Shown here: piece after piece, positions 27,035 through 35,599 of the stretch
Layout: the number at the start of each line of letters is the position of its first letter
Numbering within the stretch: position 1 is the stretch's first letter
Assembly: GCA_964473105.1 (NCBI GenBank)
Contig: CAYYNQ010000067.1
Coordinates: 8,666-72,665, forward strand
Direction of reading: 5' to 3'
DNA: 64,000 nucleotides
From: CAYYNQ01 sp964473105
GTDB lineage: Bacteria > Sumerlaeota > Sumerlaeia > MVZB01
Made by a program: the position numbers and the translations under genes
Notes under the pieces: model-generated
Told to the model about the DNA's origin: nothing
Seen by the model: only the letters and a program-made list of their open reading frames with translations
Database searches by the model: none

Positions 27035-27829
27035 ATGATGAGGGTTCTCTTTATCGGTGACATTTTTGGTCGTCCCGGCCGGCAGGCTATTCGGCGTTGG
27101 CTCCCCGGCTTCAGGAATGACCGGGGCGTTGATTTCGTCATTGCAAATGGGGAAAACGCCGCGGGTGGGAAGGGCCTGACCCCCGGGACTGCGGAGGAAC
27201 TGTTCTCGTCGGGTATTGACGTCCTGACGGGCGGGAACCATTCATTTCAACATCGCGATGCCTATTCGCTTTATGATGATGATGAAAGGGTTATTCGTCC
27301 ATTCAACCTGCCGCCGGGAGTCCCGGGCAGGGGCTCCGGGGTCTACCCCTCCAGTCAGGGCCCCGTTGCCGTCCTGAACCTCCTTGGCCGCGTATTCATG
27401 AAGGATGTGGATTGTCCCTTCAGAGCCGCCGATACAGCGATCGCGCAATTGAGGAATCAGGCGACCGTACTCATAGTTGATATCCATGCCGAGGCGACAA
27501 GCGAGAAACAGGCTATGTTACATCACTTGGACGGTAGGGTTTCAGCCTTGATTGGAACCCACACGCACATCCCGACCGCGGATGCACGGATATCTGACTG
27601 TGGAACGGGGTTTATCTCAGATGTGGGGATGACGGGTCCTTACGCCTCGGTGATTGGTGTCGAGCCGGACATGGTGCTGAAGCAGATGCTCACGGGTTTG
27701 CCGGTTAAGTATCGTGCAGCCGAGGGTGATGTCCGGATCAGTGCCCTTCAGGTCGATATTGATCCTGATACAGGCCGGTCCCTCTCTGTCAGCCTGGTTC
27801 AGCATCCGGATTGGCGCAGGACCCCTTGA
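27035..27829 (+). CDS. YmdB-like metallophosphoesterase (TIGR00282 type)
   Basis: Calcineurin-like phosphodiesterase of the YmdB family, which in characterised members cleaves 2',3'-cyclic AMP and influences biofilm genes. Metal and active-site motifs appear in the usual order: GDIFGRPGRQA, ANGENAAGGKGLTP, TGGNHSFQHRD, VDIHAEATSEKQAM and GTHTHIPTADARI. ATG 27035 or 27038 (MMRVLFIGD) gives the standard N terminus; an upstream frame to 26969 adds unrelated residues. At 264 residues it is of normal size. No family partner such as rny is nearby. Confidence 0.93.
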   Translation: MMRVLFIGDIFGRPGRQAIRRWLPGFRNDRGVDFVIANGENAAGGKGLTPGTAEELFSSGIDVLTGGNHSFQHRDAYSLYDDDERVIRPFNLPPGVPGRGSGVYPSSQGPVAVLNLLGRVFMKDVDCPFRAADTAIAQLRNQATVLIVDIHAEATSEKQAMLHHLDGRVSALIGTHTHIPTADARISDCGTGFISDVGMTGPYASVIGVEPDMVLKQMLTGLPVKYRAAEGDVRISALQVDIDPDTGRSLSVSLVQHPDWRRTP

Positions 27830-27885
27830 GCCCGCCCGGCCAGCAGCTCATGAAGGAGACATGGAATTCCCTGGGACGACAGGCG

Positions 27886-29508
27886 TCATTTCACGGGGTC
27901 AGCCTCGGCGGGTTTCCTGTGCCATAATGTCGGGTAGCCACCATCGGGGCGACTGTCATAGTTCCCAAGCATGCTTTCTCTCACCGATTTGTCCTTCATC
28001 GTATTGAACAGGGCATCCTCACCGATGGCTGACATGGCGATGATGTCGAATTTTCGACTCCGGATACGGTCAACAAGATCAGTGGTATTCAGCATGTTCC
28101 GGTTGACCATCACCGCATAATAATAGGGATCGTTCAGGCTATGTGCCTCCCTTTCAGGGTGGGTGTAAGCGTGGTCCATCAGCAGGACGGGAGGCGGGAG
28201 ATGAGATAACAGTTTCCCCCGGTAAGGCCGTTGGTTTACGTTCGCGACAAACCGAATCAGGCCTTTCCTTGCAATTCGTTCATCCGAAAGCCGGCCTGTT
28301 CCTGACATCTGGATGATTTTGGAGCCAACGAGGAGCCATGCAAGCAGGAAAACAAAGACGCCCATCAAGACCTTGAGTGTGTTGCCCATCCTTTTGCTGA
28401 TATAATCCGAGAGGATCATGACAAGCATGGCCACAACCACACCGGTTAGGGCAAAGGGTTCAAGGAGGTAATTTACATCTGATCCAATCTTGAATAATTG
28501 GCATGTGCAGATCAGCGTGGACAGGACACAGTAGCAACCGACACCCTTCATGATCCTTTGCGGGATGATCATGCCCGGGCCGCTGAATTTCCAGAAACAG
28601 ATCCCGATGATCAACATGAAAACGGGCCTGAATACAAGGTCTGCATTCAGCATCAGGCCGTTTTCAGCAAGGGCCTCCCTGAAGAGATTTGGCCATTGCA
28701 GGCCGACAGGCAGCGCATGCCAGGTATTCAACATGAACAGCCCGTCGGTCGCCTGATCCAGCACGGCGATGGCGGCAAGGACACCCGTAAGATAAATGGA
28801 GAACCACGCCAGTGTTTTCTTCCAGCCGATCTCATGGCAGGCCATCATTCCAATCACCAGCGGTGCGGCCAGTCCCTGCGGCTTGAAACCCACCGCGAGC
28901 CAAAGGCAGATGATGATCATGAAGTTGTGTATCCTTGATTTGAATCCACCCATCGCAATCCACACCGCAGTCATGTTGAACAGGACCATTGGGGCATCGG
29001 GCCGGAAGGATACGGTATGTTCCAGAAGGCGCGGCCAAAGGGAAAGAAATCCCATCGTGCAGGTGGTCGCGGTCAGCAGGCCGCTGCCGGCCCTTCGTGC
29101 GATCAGGGTTGTGACGAGTCCAATCAATCCCAGGCAGATCATTGATTGGAGACGCCCAAACTGGAAATAATGGAATCCCGGGGTTACCAAGTCCGTCATC
29201 TTGATCATCAGGGCACTGGGGTAGTAGAGCAGTGGCCCATACGGTGTGAAAACATGCGGCCAGGACCGCCAGTCCAGATACAACGGTTCCGAGGATGCGA
29301 TTCTCCAGACCGCATCGACCACGGCCCCTTCGGGGTAGGAGAGGGGGGACGTGAACCGGGCGATCAGGATAGTGTAGACGATGGCCAGTATGGTATGAGA
29401 CCAGAGAAGAACCCCGCCGGCCAGCAGCCCGCATTGATAACCGGAAAACCGGAAAAATTGGCGTTCAATTCCTCGGAGGGATGACCCGGGTTCATTGGGA
29501 TTGGTCAT
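27886..29508 (-). CDS. Integral membrane glycosyltransferase-like protein (GT39/PMT-like)
   Basis: 540 residues with about ten or more hydrophobic segments. After the first helix comes an outward loop with an acidic residue (LSYPEGAVVDAVWRI) and then YLDWRSWPHVFTPYGPLLYY, the pattern of polyprenyl-phosphate-sugar-dependent GT-C enzymes such as the ArnT/PMT group. The last 110 residues form a soluble domain (LLSHLPPPVLLMDHAYTHPE). Probable role: transfer of a sugar from a lipid carrier on the outer face of the inner membrane. It begins 11 bp after fabG, so the two are likely cotranscribed. Confidence 0.78.
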   Translation of the reverse strand: MTNPNEPGSSLRGIERQFFRFSGYQCGLLAGGVLLWSHTILAIVYTILIARFTSPLSYPEGAVVDAVWRIASSEPLYLDWRSWPHVFTPYGPLLYYPSALMIKMTDLVTPGFHYFQFGRLQSMICLGLIGLVTTLIARRAGSGLLTATTCTMGFLSLWPRLLEHTVSFRPDAPMVLFNMTAVWIAMGGFKSRIHNFMIIICLWLAVGFKPQGLAAPLVIGMMACHEIGWKKTLAWFSIYLTGVLAAIAVLDQATDGLFMLNTWHALPVGLQWPNLFREALAENGLMLNADLVFRPVFMLIIGICFWKFSGPGMIIPQRIMKGVGCYCVLSTLICTCQLFKIGSDVNYLLEPFALTGVVVAMLVMILSDYISKRMGNTLKVLMGVFVFLLAWLLVGSKIIQMSGTGRLSDERIARKGLIRFVANVNQRPYRGKLLSHLPPPVLLMDHAYTHPEREAHSLNDPYYYAVMVNRNMLNTTDLVDRIRSRKFDIIAMSAIGEDALFNTMKDKSVRESMLGNYDSRPDGGYPTLWHRKPAEADPVK

Positions 29509-29519
29509 GGAGACCTGTC

Positions 29520-30275
29520 CTACATGGCCATTCCGCCGTCAACTTGTATGACCGATCCGGTAATATAGTCACCTGCGTCGGAAGCCAGAAAAAGTACCGC
29601 GGATGCGACATCTTCAGGTAGTCCCAGCCGGCCCAGTGGGATTTGCTGTTTCAGCGCATCCTTGACATCCTCGGGCAGGGATTCGGTCATGTCCGTCTGG
29701 ATGTAGCCGGGAGCAATGCAATTTACCGTGATTCCCCTTGACCCAATTTCCCTGGCCAGTGACTTGCAGAAACCCACCAGACCCGCTTTGGATGCGGCGT
29801 AATTGCACTGGCCGGGGTTTCCGTTTAGTCCAACGATGGATGTGATCATGATGATCTTCCCCTTTTTTGCACGTGTCATTGAGCGCAATACGGTTTTGGA
29901 ACAGTGATATGCCGATGTCAGATTTGTATCGAGGACAGATTGCCAGTCATCCTCTTTCATGCGGGCCAGCAGCCCGTCACGGGTGATTCCTGCATTCAGA
30001 ACAAGAATATCGATCTTGCCATATTGCTCAAGGACATCCTTGACGAGGGCGCGGCAGTCCTCAGCCCGTGAAATATCACAGCCGATGCCGGTCACATCGG
30101 CGTTATGTTCCGAGGAAATGACCGCAGCGGCATCGTTGGCCGTGGCGGGATCCCTTCCGGTTAACACAACACGGGCGCCGGATTTCGCCAGGGCCCCAGC
30201 AATGGCTCGGCCGATACCCCGGGTACCCCCCGTAACGATGGCAACCTGTGTCGAGGGCAGATCTGTCGTATTCAT
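29520..30275 (-). CDS. fabG: 3-oxoacyl-[acyl-carrier-protein] reductase
   Basis: Short-chain dehydrogenase of fatty-acid elongation, 251 residues. The NADPH motif TGGTRGIGRAIA, NAGITRDGLL, catalytic Ser in IITSIVGLNGNPGQCNYAASKAG broken here only by convention (S, Y and K of the triad are all present), and the C-terminal DYITGSVIQVDGGMAM are classical FabG features. AAAGG lies 9 bp before the ATG. No other fab genes are adjacent. Other SDR functions are possible but the C-terminal signature strongly favours FabG. Confidence 0.93.
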   Translation of the reverse strand: MNTTDLPSTQVAIVTGGTRGIGRAIAGALAKSGARVVLTGRDPATANDAAAVISSEHNADVTGIGCDISRAEDCRALVKDVLEQYGKIDILVLNAGITRDGLLARMKEDDWQSVLDTNLTSAYHCSKTVLRSMTRAKKGKIIMITSIVGLNGNPGQCNYAASKAGLVGFCKSLAREIGSRGITVNCIAPGYIQTDMTESLPEDVKDALKQQIPLGRLGLPEDVASAVLFLASDAGDYITGSVIQVDGGMAM

Positions 30276-30476
30276 ATTTCGGCCTTTCTACGGATCTGGA
30301 TCATGAATAATGACGGGTTTCACAGCGGCGCGAGGCGGGTTGATATCCTGCATCGCGCCTATTCAGGGTGATACCAGAATTGGCAGGGGAAGTAAATGCT
30401 GGGCGGATGGACAGGAATGGGGACTCGGGTATAAGGGATGTTTTTGTGGACTGGAGGGAGACAAGGATCGTGCTGG

Positions 30477-31055
30477 TCAGGAGGAACCTTCCGCCTTGGA
30501 CTTGTCTGTCGTGTCGTCACTGCTAGGGGCGGCTTCCGCGGTTTCCTGTGCTTCAGGTTCCGTCTTGGGCTCGGCAGGTTCCGGCGGGGTTCCCGTGGCC
30601 TCGTCTTTCGTTACCTGCTCATCCTCGGGAGACTCCGATCCGGTCATTGTCTTGATGTCTTCACCCATGTCGGCAAGGAGTTCAAACATTTCACCCTTTA
30701 ATCCGCGTTTGCGCCGGGTCTCCTTGATTTTCGCCTTACGTCCAGTGAGTTGCCTCAGGTAATACAGTTTGGCACGCCTGACCCGCCCGTGCCGGATGAC
30801 TTGGACATCCTCGACCCGTGGTGAATGCAGGGAGAAAGTCCGTTCCATCCCGACGCCGAACGAAACGCGTCTTACCGTGAAAGTTTCATCCATGCCGGAA
30901 CCACGTCGTCCGATGCAGACCCCCTCGAAGTTTTGAATCCTTTCGCGGTTCCCTTCAACGATGCGAACAGCCACGCGAACTGTGTCACCGGCCCTGAACA
31001 TGGGCACCTGTTTCTTCAGGAAACTCTGTTCTAATTCTTTGACGAGCAGGTTCAT
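30477..31055 (-). CDS. rplS: Ribosomal protein L19 with long acidic C-terminal tail
   Basis: Large-subunit protein at the 30S-50S interface. Residues 1-117 are a complete L19 (FRAGDTVRVAVRIVEGNRER, FEGVCIGRRGSGMDETFTVR, VRRAKLYYLRQLTGRKAKIKE). The start is ATG 31055. After the usual end the frame runs on for about 75 residues, rich in Glu, Asp, Pro, Thr and Ser and surely disordered (SPEDEQVTKDEATGTPPEPA). Typical L19 is about 115 residues; here it is 192. The tail is encoded in frame with no sign of a frameshift. The usual neighbours rpsP, rimM and trmD are absent. Confidence 0.95.
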   Translation of the reverse strand: MNLLVKELEQSFLKKQVPMFRAGDTVRVAVRIVEGNRERIQNFEGVCIGRRGSGMDETFTVRRVSFGVGMERTFSLHSPRVEDVQVIRHGRVRRAKLYYLRQLTGRKAKIKETRRKRGLKGEMFELLADMGEDIKTMTGSESPEDEQVTKDEATGTPPEPAEPKTEPEAQETAEAAPSSDDTTDKSKAEGSS

Positions 31056-31310
31056 TGCAGGTGTACTCCGGGATCGCAAATCACGCACAAACACAATATC
31101 CTACCGGCCGGTTTGACACGAAGCAAGCTTAAAATCGATGACAATTGGGCGGTTCTCCGATCTGCCTTGTGTGGGATGTTCCCCGGAACATCTGGGTTTC
31201 AGGAAGTTAGCCTTAAATTATCGGGATTCAATGATTTGGGCGATATCCAAGGGGGGTTGAGATTGTCGGGTGTCAGGGTGATTGGCGGAGTTGCCATGCA
31301 GCTGATCGGG

Positions 31311-32903
31311 TCATTCAGCGTGCTCAAGCCGCGATGACGTCACTTGTTCCCCCTGAACGCCTGTTGTTTTGAAAATCCCGGCCAAAAGATGATGCAGGCT
31401 GAGCCCGCAGACAACGCCAAACCCACAGGCAAACAAAAGCATGAAGGGAAGGACAAGCCATTGCCCGTTGAGAATACAAAGATATACGGTCCATGCCGAG
31501 TAGGCGGAGAAAAAGAACTCAATCCCGGGCGTCAACACCTGCCCCGGAAGGCTATATCCTGCTCGGGACCGACTGGACGAACCCCCGTGTTGGTCGTGAC
31601 CACGGGGTCCATGTTCCCCGATCTTGCGTGGGGAGATGTTTTTTGGTGTCCGAATGAACTCGCCGCCCCCTGAAAGCCATCCCCGAATTACCGCCCGCGT
31701 GTTATTGACGGCCATGCCGATTCCAATTCCCATCAACAACGGCATCAGAACAAAACTGCGTGATGGTCTTTGGCCGGCCCCGACTGATGCCGTCAAATAG
31801 AAGATGACGATCGAAACGCTCGATGCACAAAAAAACGGGAGATCCCACCAGAGCAGGTTTTTCAGGGCGGGATGATTGCCCTGAAGTGCGACCGGGGCCA
31901 GCAGGACAGCCAGCATCAGCATCAGGCCGTAACAGTGGTTGTTCAGCAGGTGGACAGATGCTTCGAACTTGCATCTCAGTGGAATCCGGCTCCGGATCAG
32001 GCTGGGGAGGATCTTGCGTGCCGTCTGGATCGAGCCCGTGGTCCATCGCTCCTGCTGGCTTTTATAATCCCGGATATTGGCAGGGAGATCCGCCGGGGTG
32101 GTGATTTCGTTCATATAAATGAACTCCCAGCCCTTGAGTTGGGCCCGGTATGAAAGATCAAGGTCTTCTGTCAGTGTATCATGCTTCCAGCCACCGGCGG
32201 ACTCGATGGCTGATCTGCGCCACACACCCGCGGTGCCGTTGAAGTTGAAAAAACAACCCATCCCGTAGCGAGATGTATGCTCGACCACGAAATGCCCGTC
32301 CAGAAGAATTGCCTGGATTCGTGTCAGGAGTGAGTATTCCCGATTGTCATGTTCCCACCGGGTTTGGACCATCCCCACCTTGCGGTTCAAAAAAGCACCG
32401 ACCGTGTTCAGCAGAAAATCCTTTGGTGGGATGAAGTCTGCATCGAAAATTGCAATGAGTTCTGAATGGTCCTGCTCCATTCCCGACTGAAGGGCCCCGG
32501 CCTTGTAGCCGTGTCGGTTGGGTCTCCGGATATGCTTGATCCGTATTTTTCTATCACTCAGTTTCCGGACAAGTGCGGCGATAATTTTGCACGTATCATC
32601 CGTTGAGTCGTCAAGCACCTGTATTGTCATCCGGTCTGTGGGGTATTGAATGGATGCGGCTGCCCGGATGATCCTTTCCGCGACAAATCTTTCATTAAAA
32701 ATGGGCAATTGGACAAGAACGGACGGAAGATCCTCGAGGGATGGTTGAGGCTGGGTCGGCCTGTGGTTGCGCAGGCGATAATACTGGAACACCAGCCAGA
32801 GCCGGTGCATGCAGAATGTCGAGAGCAGAAACCACACTGAATAGTATAGCGGAACAAGCAGGTATGGGTTGACCAGGTTGTGCAGGGATTGGCGTGGATC
32901 CAC
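31311..32903 (-). CDS. Membrane-bound processive glycosyltransferase (GT2, cellulose synthase-like)
   Basis: 530 residues. An N-terminal membrane helix (YLLVPLYYSVWFLLSTF) precedes a GT2 domain with the processive-enzyme motifs D (VLDDSTDDT), DxD (IFDADFIPP), TED (TEDLDLSYRAQLKGW) and QxxRW (QQERWTTGS). Several C-terminal membrane helices follow. These features fit synthesis and export of a beta-linked polymer or glucosylation of a lipid. The frame is open to 33239, but GTG 32903 has AGGAG exactly 7 bp upstream, which decides the start. No BcsB, BcsC or PilZ protein is adjacent, so cellulose itself is not implied. Confidence 0.88.
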   Translation of the reverse strand: MDPRQSLHNLVNPYLLVPLYYSVWFLLSTFCMHRLWLVFQYYRLRNHRPTQPQPSLEDLPSVLVQLPIFNERFVAERIIRAAASIQYPTDRMTIQVLDDSTDDTCKIIAALVRKLSDRKIRIKHIRRPNRHGYKAGALQSGMEQDHSELIAIFDADFIPPKDFLLNTVGAFLNRKVGMVQTRWEHDNREYSLLTRIQAILLDGHFVVEHTSRYGMGCFFNFNGTAGVWRRSAIESAGGWKHDTLTEDLDLSYRAQLKGWEFIYMNEITTPADLPANIRDYKSQQERWTTGSIQTARKILPSLIRSRIPLRCKFEASVHLLNNHCYGLMLMLAVLLAPVALQGNHPALKNLLWWDLPFFCASSVSIVIFYLTASVGAGQRPSRSFVLMPLLMGIGIGMAVNNTRAVIRGWLSGGGEFIRTPKNISPRKIGEHGPRGHDQHGGSSSRSRAGYSLPGQVLTPGIEFFFSAYSAWTVYLCILNGQWLVLPFMLLFACGFGVVCGLSLHHLLAGIFKTTGVQGEQVTSSRLEHAE

Positions 32904-33416
32904 CGGGTTTCTCCTGTCCGGATTCGGGGAGCGGGGAATATCAGGGATATAAACATACCCGTTTTTCCGGGTGAATGAATAAAAACCTTGCGGATGTGAT
33001 GAGAGGTCCTGGCCGGTTTTGAACGTATTCATTACAAGGGTGCACGATGGATGGCATCCCATGCGATGCGATGGCGCATATTTTTTCAGGCCGGGATTCC
33101 CTGATATCGAGGAAACCCGATTGGACGGCTGATGATCCGGCCTATGACCTCTAGGGTGATACTGTTTGTGATCGTTTCGGACAGTCAGGGACTTAATGCG
33201 GCAACCGGGGAGATATTCCATGTTATTGAATACATACAAGTTATATTTTACGAGGGGTTTCCTTCAGCCATGGCGGCCTGACTTCGGAGAATTTGATAAA
33301 AACAGATGATCTGGATTTGCCCTTATCGGGGTGGTTTTCGGTTCAGGTTGAGGTTTTAATGTTAAGGGGCGATGATTCATTTTACAGGTGGATTTGACAA
33401 CTGATCGAACCCCCGG
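32904..33416. other. Divergent intergenic region
   Basis: About 510 bp between the GT2 gene (leftward) and panC (rightward). The leftward frame stays open across much of it as an upstream extension of the GT2 gene, but the residues there are proline/arginine-rich and do not look like family sequence. The piece near 33220-33260 is AT-rich and may hold the panC promoter. No RNA gene or repeat was seen. Confidence 0.4.
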
Positions 33417-34283
33417 ATGGACCATGGGACGCATGCCCAAATGTTAAGGTTTGATACACCTGAAGCCTATCAGGAACAGTGTCTCGAGTGGAGGAGGCGT
33501 GGATTGTCCCATGTCCTGGTGCCTACAATGGGGGCGCTTCATGAGGGCCATGTCCTGTTGATCAACACCGCCCGTGAAATTGCCGAGCGGGTCAGTGTCA
33601 GTATTTTTCTCAATCCCACTCAATTCGGTCCGGATGAAGATTTTGAGGCATATCCCCGCCCATTGGAGGCCGATCTTGAGATTTGTCGGGATCTGAAGGT
33701 TGACGTGGTCTTCGCCCCGGATGCTGCCTTGGTATATCCCGACGGATTCAGGACAACTGTCCGCGTCAGTGGATTTGGTGAGGGGCTTTGTGGCAGATAT
33801 CGACCGGGTCATTTCAACGGGGTCACGACCATCGTGTCAAAACTTTTCAACCTGGCCCTGCCAACGGACGCGGTTTTCGGGTGGAAAGATGCGCAGCAGT
33901 TGATCGTTCTGAAACGATTGGTCAAAGACATGAACATGTCCATTGTGATGCATGGAGTGGAGACGGTTCGGGAGCCGGATGGCCTGGCATGCAGCACGAG
34001 GAATGTTTACCTTGATCCGGATGGGCGTGTGGTGGCCGGTCTTGTCTATGAGGGGTTGTCCGCCGCACGGATTGCCTTCGCCGGGGGTGAAAACCGTACG
34101 GCGGAACTTGAATCGATCATTCGTGTCGGGCTGGAGAAATCCTCCCTGATTAACATCCAGTATATTGAATCGTGTTCCATGTCCACCCTTGAGCGCATCA
34201 GGACTGTGGAGCCCGGGAACACCCTAATAGCAACGGCCGTCATGATCGGGGAAGTGCGTTTGATTGACAATATCAGGCTCTGA
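33417..34283 (+). CDS. panC: Pantothenate synthetase
   Basis: Joins pantoate and beta-alanine using ATP. Motifs: LVPTMGALHEGHVLLI (HIGH-like), IFLNPTQFGPDEDFE, GLCGRYRPGHFNGVTTIV, and the KMSKS-like CSTRN after REPDGLA. The usual FGEKD-QQ loop appears as FGWKDAQQ, so a Glu is replaced by Trp; the Lys, Asp and Gln residues remain. Start is ATG 33417 or 33441 (MLRFDTPEAY); no clear Shine-Dalgarno sequence. The next gene is panE, so two steps of coenzyme A precursor synthesis are side by side. Confidence 0.95.
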   Translation: MDHGTHAQMLRFDTPEAYQEQCLEWRRRGLSHVLVPTMGALHEGHVLLINTAREIAERVSVSIFLNPTQFGPDEDFEAYPRPLEADLEICRDLKVDVVFAPDAALVYPDGFRTTVRVSGFGEGLCGRYRPGHFNGVTTIVSKLFNLALPTDAVFGWKDAQQLIVLKRLVKDMNMSIVMHGVETVREPDGLACSTRNVYLDPDGRVVAGLVYEGLSAARIAFAGGENRTAELESIIRVGLEKSSLINIQYIESCSMSTLERIRTVEPGNTLIATAVMIGEVRLIDNIRL

Positions 34284-34569
34284 TTTTACGCTGATGTGTG
34301 TTACGAGACATTGTGGTAGGCCATTGAGATGACATTTCTCCCGCGGGGGGGCGGTGTGCCATTGAGCGCGGATCCTGATCAGGCGTGCACGGGTGAATAT
34401 TGTGCCATGCCCGTATTTTATTGTCCGGCTCCATTGATCGAATATCTCCCCGGATTCACAGGGGCCGTTCGCGAAGCCTATCAGCCTGTCCTGGATCTAT
34501 ACTCGTTTTCGTGATTCTGGAATTATAATGATGCCTGCGGATAAACGCTGCTTTTGAAAAGGAGTCCAA

Positions 34570-35499
34570 ATGCGAATTGCCATCATGGGTGCCGGTTGCC
34601 TGGGGGGTTACTATGGGGGGCTGTTGGCCCGTGCTGGTGAGGATGTGACCCTGATCGCCCGTGGTGTACACCTCGAGGCGATCGGGGCGAATGGATTGAC
34701 AATCGAAAGACCCGGTTCCGGCGGGTTCAATATCCCAGTCCAAGCCACCAGTGATCCCGCCGGGGAGGGGTATATGGATTTCATCCTGTTTTGTGTCAAA
34801 GCCTATGACACTGAACCGGCCGTGGAATTGATTCGGCCCATCGTCGGGCCGGACACCTTGGTTGCAACGATCCAGAACGGGGTCGACAGCCGGGAACGGA
34901 TCGAGCGAATACTCGGAGTTGGACATGTTATTCCATGTGTGACCTTTCTTCAGTCCGTGATCCATGATCCCGGTGTGATTCACGTCAGGAATAACGGAAT
35001 TCTGTCCATTGGCGAAGGCAAGGACCCGCTGAATCATGATCTTCAGCAGGTTCTTGGTGTATTGGAGGGTGCCGGGATCGATGTTGAGTTGCATTCCGAT
35101 ATTCAGCGACATCTGTGGGAGAAGTTTGTCGCCCTTTGCGGTATTGGATGTGTTGAGGTCTTGACCCGCCTGCCGGTCGGGCCGATGATGGCCTGCCCGG
35201 AGACAAGGGAAATGAACCGTAGGGCCCTGCAGGAGGGGGTGGCTGTTGCCCGTGCGGCTGGCATTCTGATCGCTGATGACTTCGTGAAGAGAATTATGGA
35301 TTTCGTAGCAAATGAAATTCCGCCGACACATAGGCCATCGATGTATTTTGACCTGATTGCCGGCCGACGGATTGAAATAGAGGCCCTGAATGGAGAGATG
35401 GTTCGACGGGGGCGGAGGTACGGGGTCGCAACTCCGACTCACTTCGTGATTTACGCTGGCTTGAAACCCTATCTTGACGGTGCCCCCGAAATATCCTGA
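34570..35499 (+). CDS. panE: 2-dehydropantoate 2-reductase (ketopantoate reductase)
   Basis: NADPH-dependent reductase giving pantoate, 309 residues. N-terminal Rossmann motif MRIAIMGAGCLGGYYGGLLA, LFCVKAYDTEPAVE, and NGVDSRERI fit the ApbA/PanE family, with the C-terminal helical domain carrying the catalytic Lys region (LWEKFVALCGIGCVEVLTRL) and PPTHRPSMYFDLIAGRRIEIE. GGAG lies 5 bp before ATG 34570. PanE-like proteins can reduce other 2-keto acids, but placement after panC supports the pantothenate role. The 286 bp between the two genes suggest separate control. Confidence 0.92.
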   Translation: MRIAIMGAGCLGGYYGGLLARAGEDVTLIARGVHLEAIGANGLTIERPGSGGFNIPVQATSDPAGEGYMDFILFCVKAYDTEPAVELIRPIVGPDTLVATIQNGVDSRERIERILGVGHVIPCVTFLQSVIHDPGVIHVRNNGILSIGEGKDPLNHDLQQVLGVLEGAGIDVELHSDIQRHLWEKFVALCGIGCVEVLTRLPVGPMMACPETREMNRRALQEGVAVARAAGILIADDFVKRIMDFVANEIPPTHRPSMYFDLIAGRRIEIEALNGEMVRRGRRYGVATPTHFVIYAGLKPYLDGAPEIS

Positions 35500-35599
35500 C
35501 CAGGCAATTATTCGGGTCGTATTAAGCCCGGTTATGGTGGATTGCGGAGTCGTTCTTGCAGGCGGCATCAAGGGGATGTTTCAAGACGAATCCTACGGG

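Noticed and set aside
34329..34514. 61-codon frame between panC and panE
   Set aside because: No recognisable features; composition looks like non-coding sequence.
34456..35571. 371-codon leftward open frame opposite panE
   Set aside because: panE is a clear gene on the other strand; the opposite frame shows no family features.
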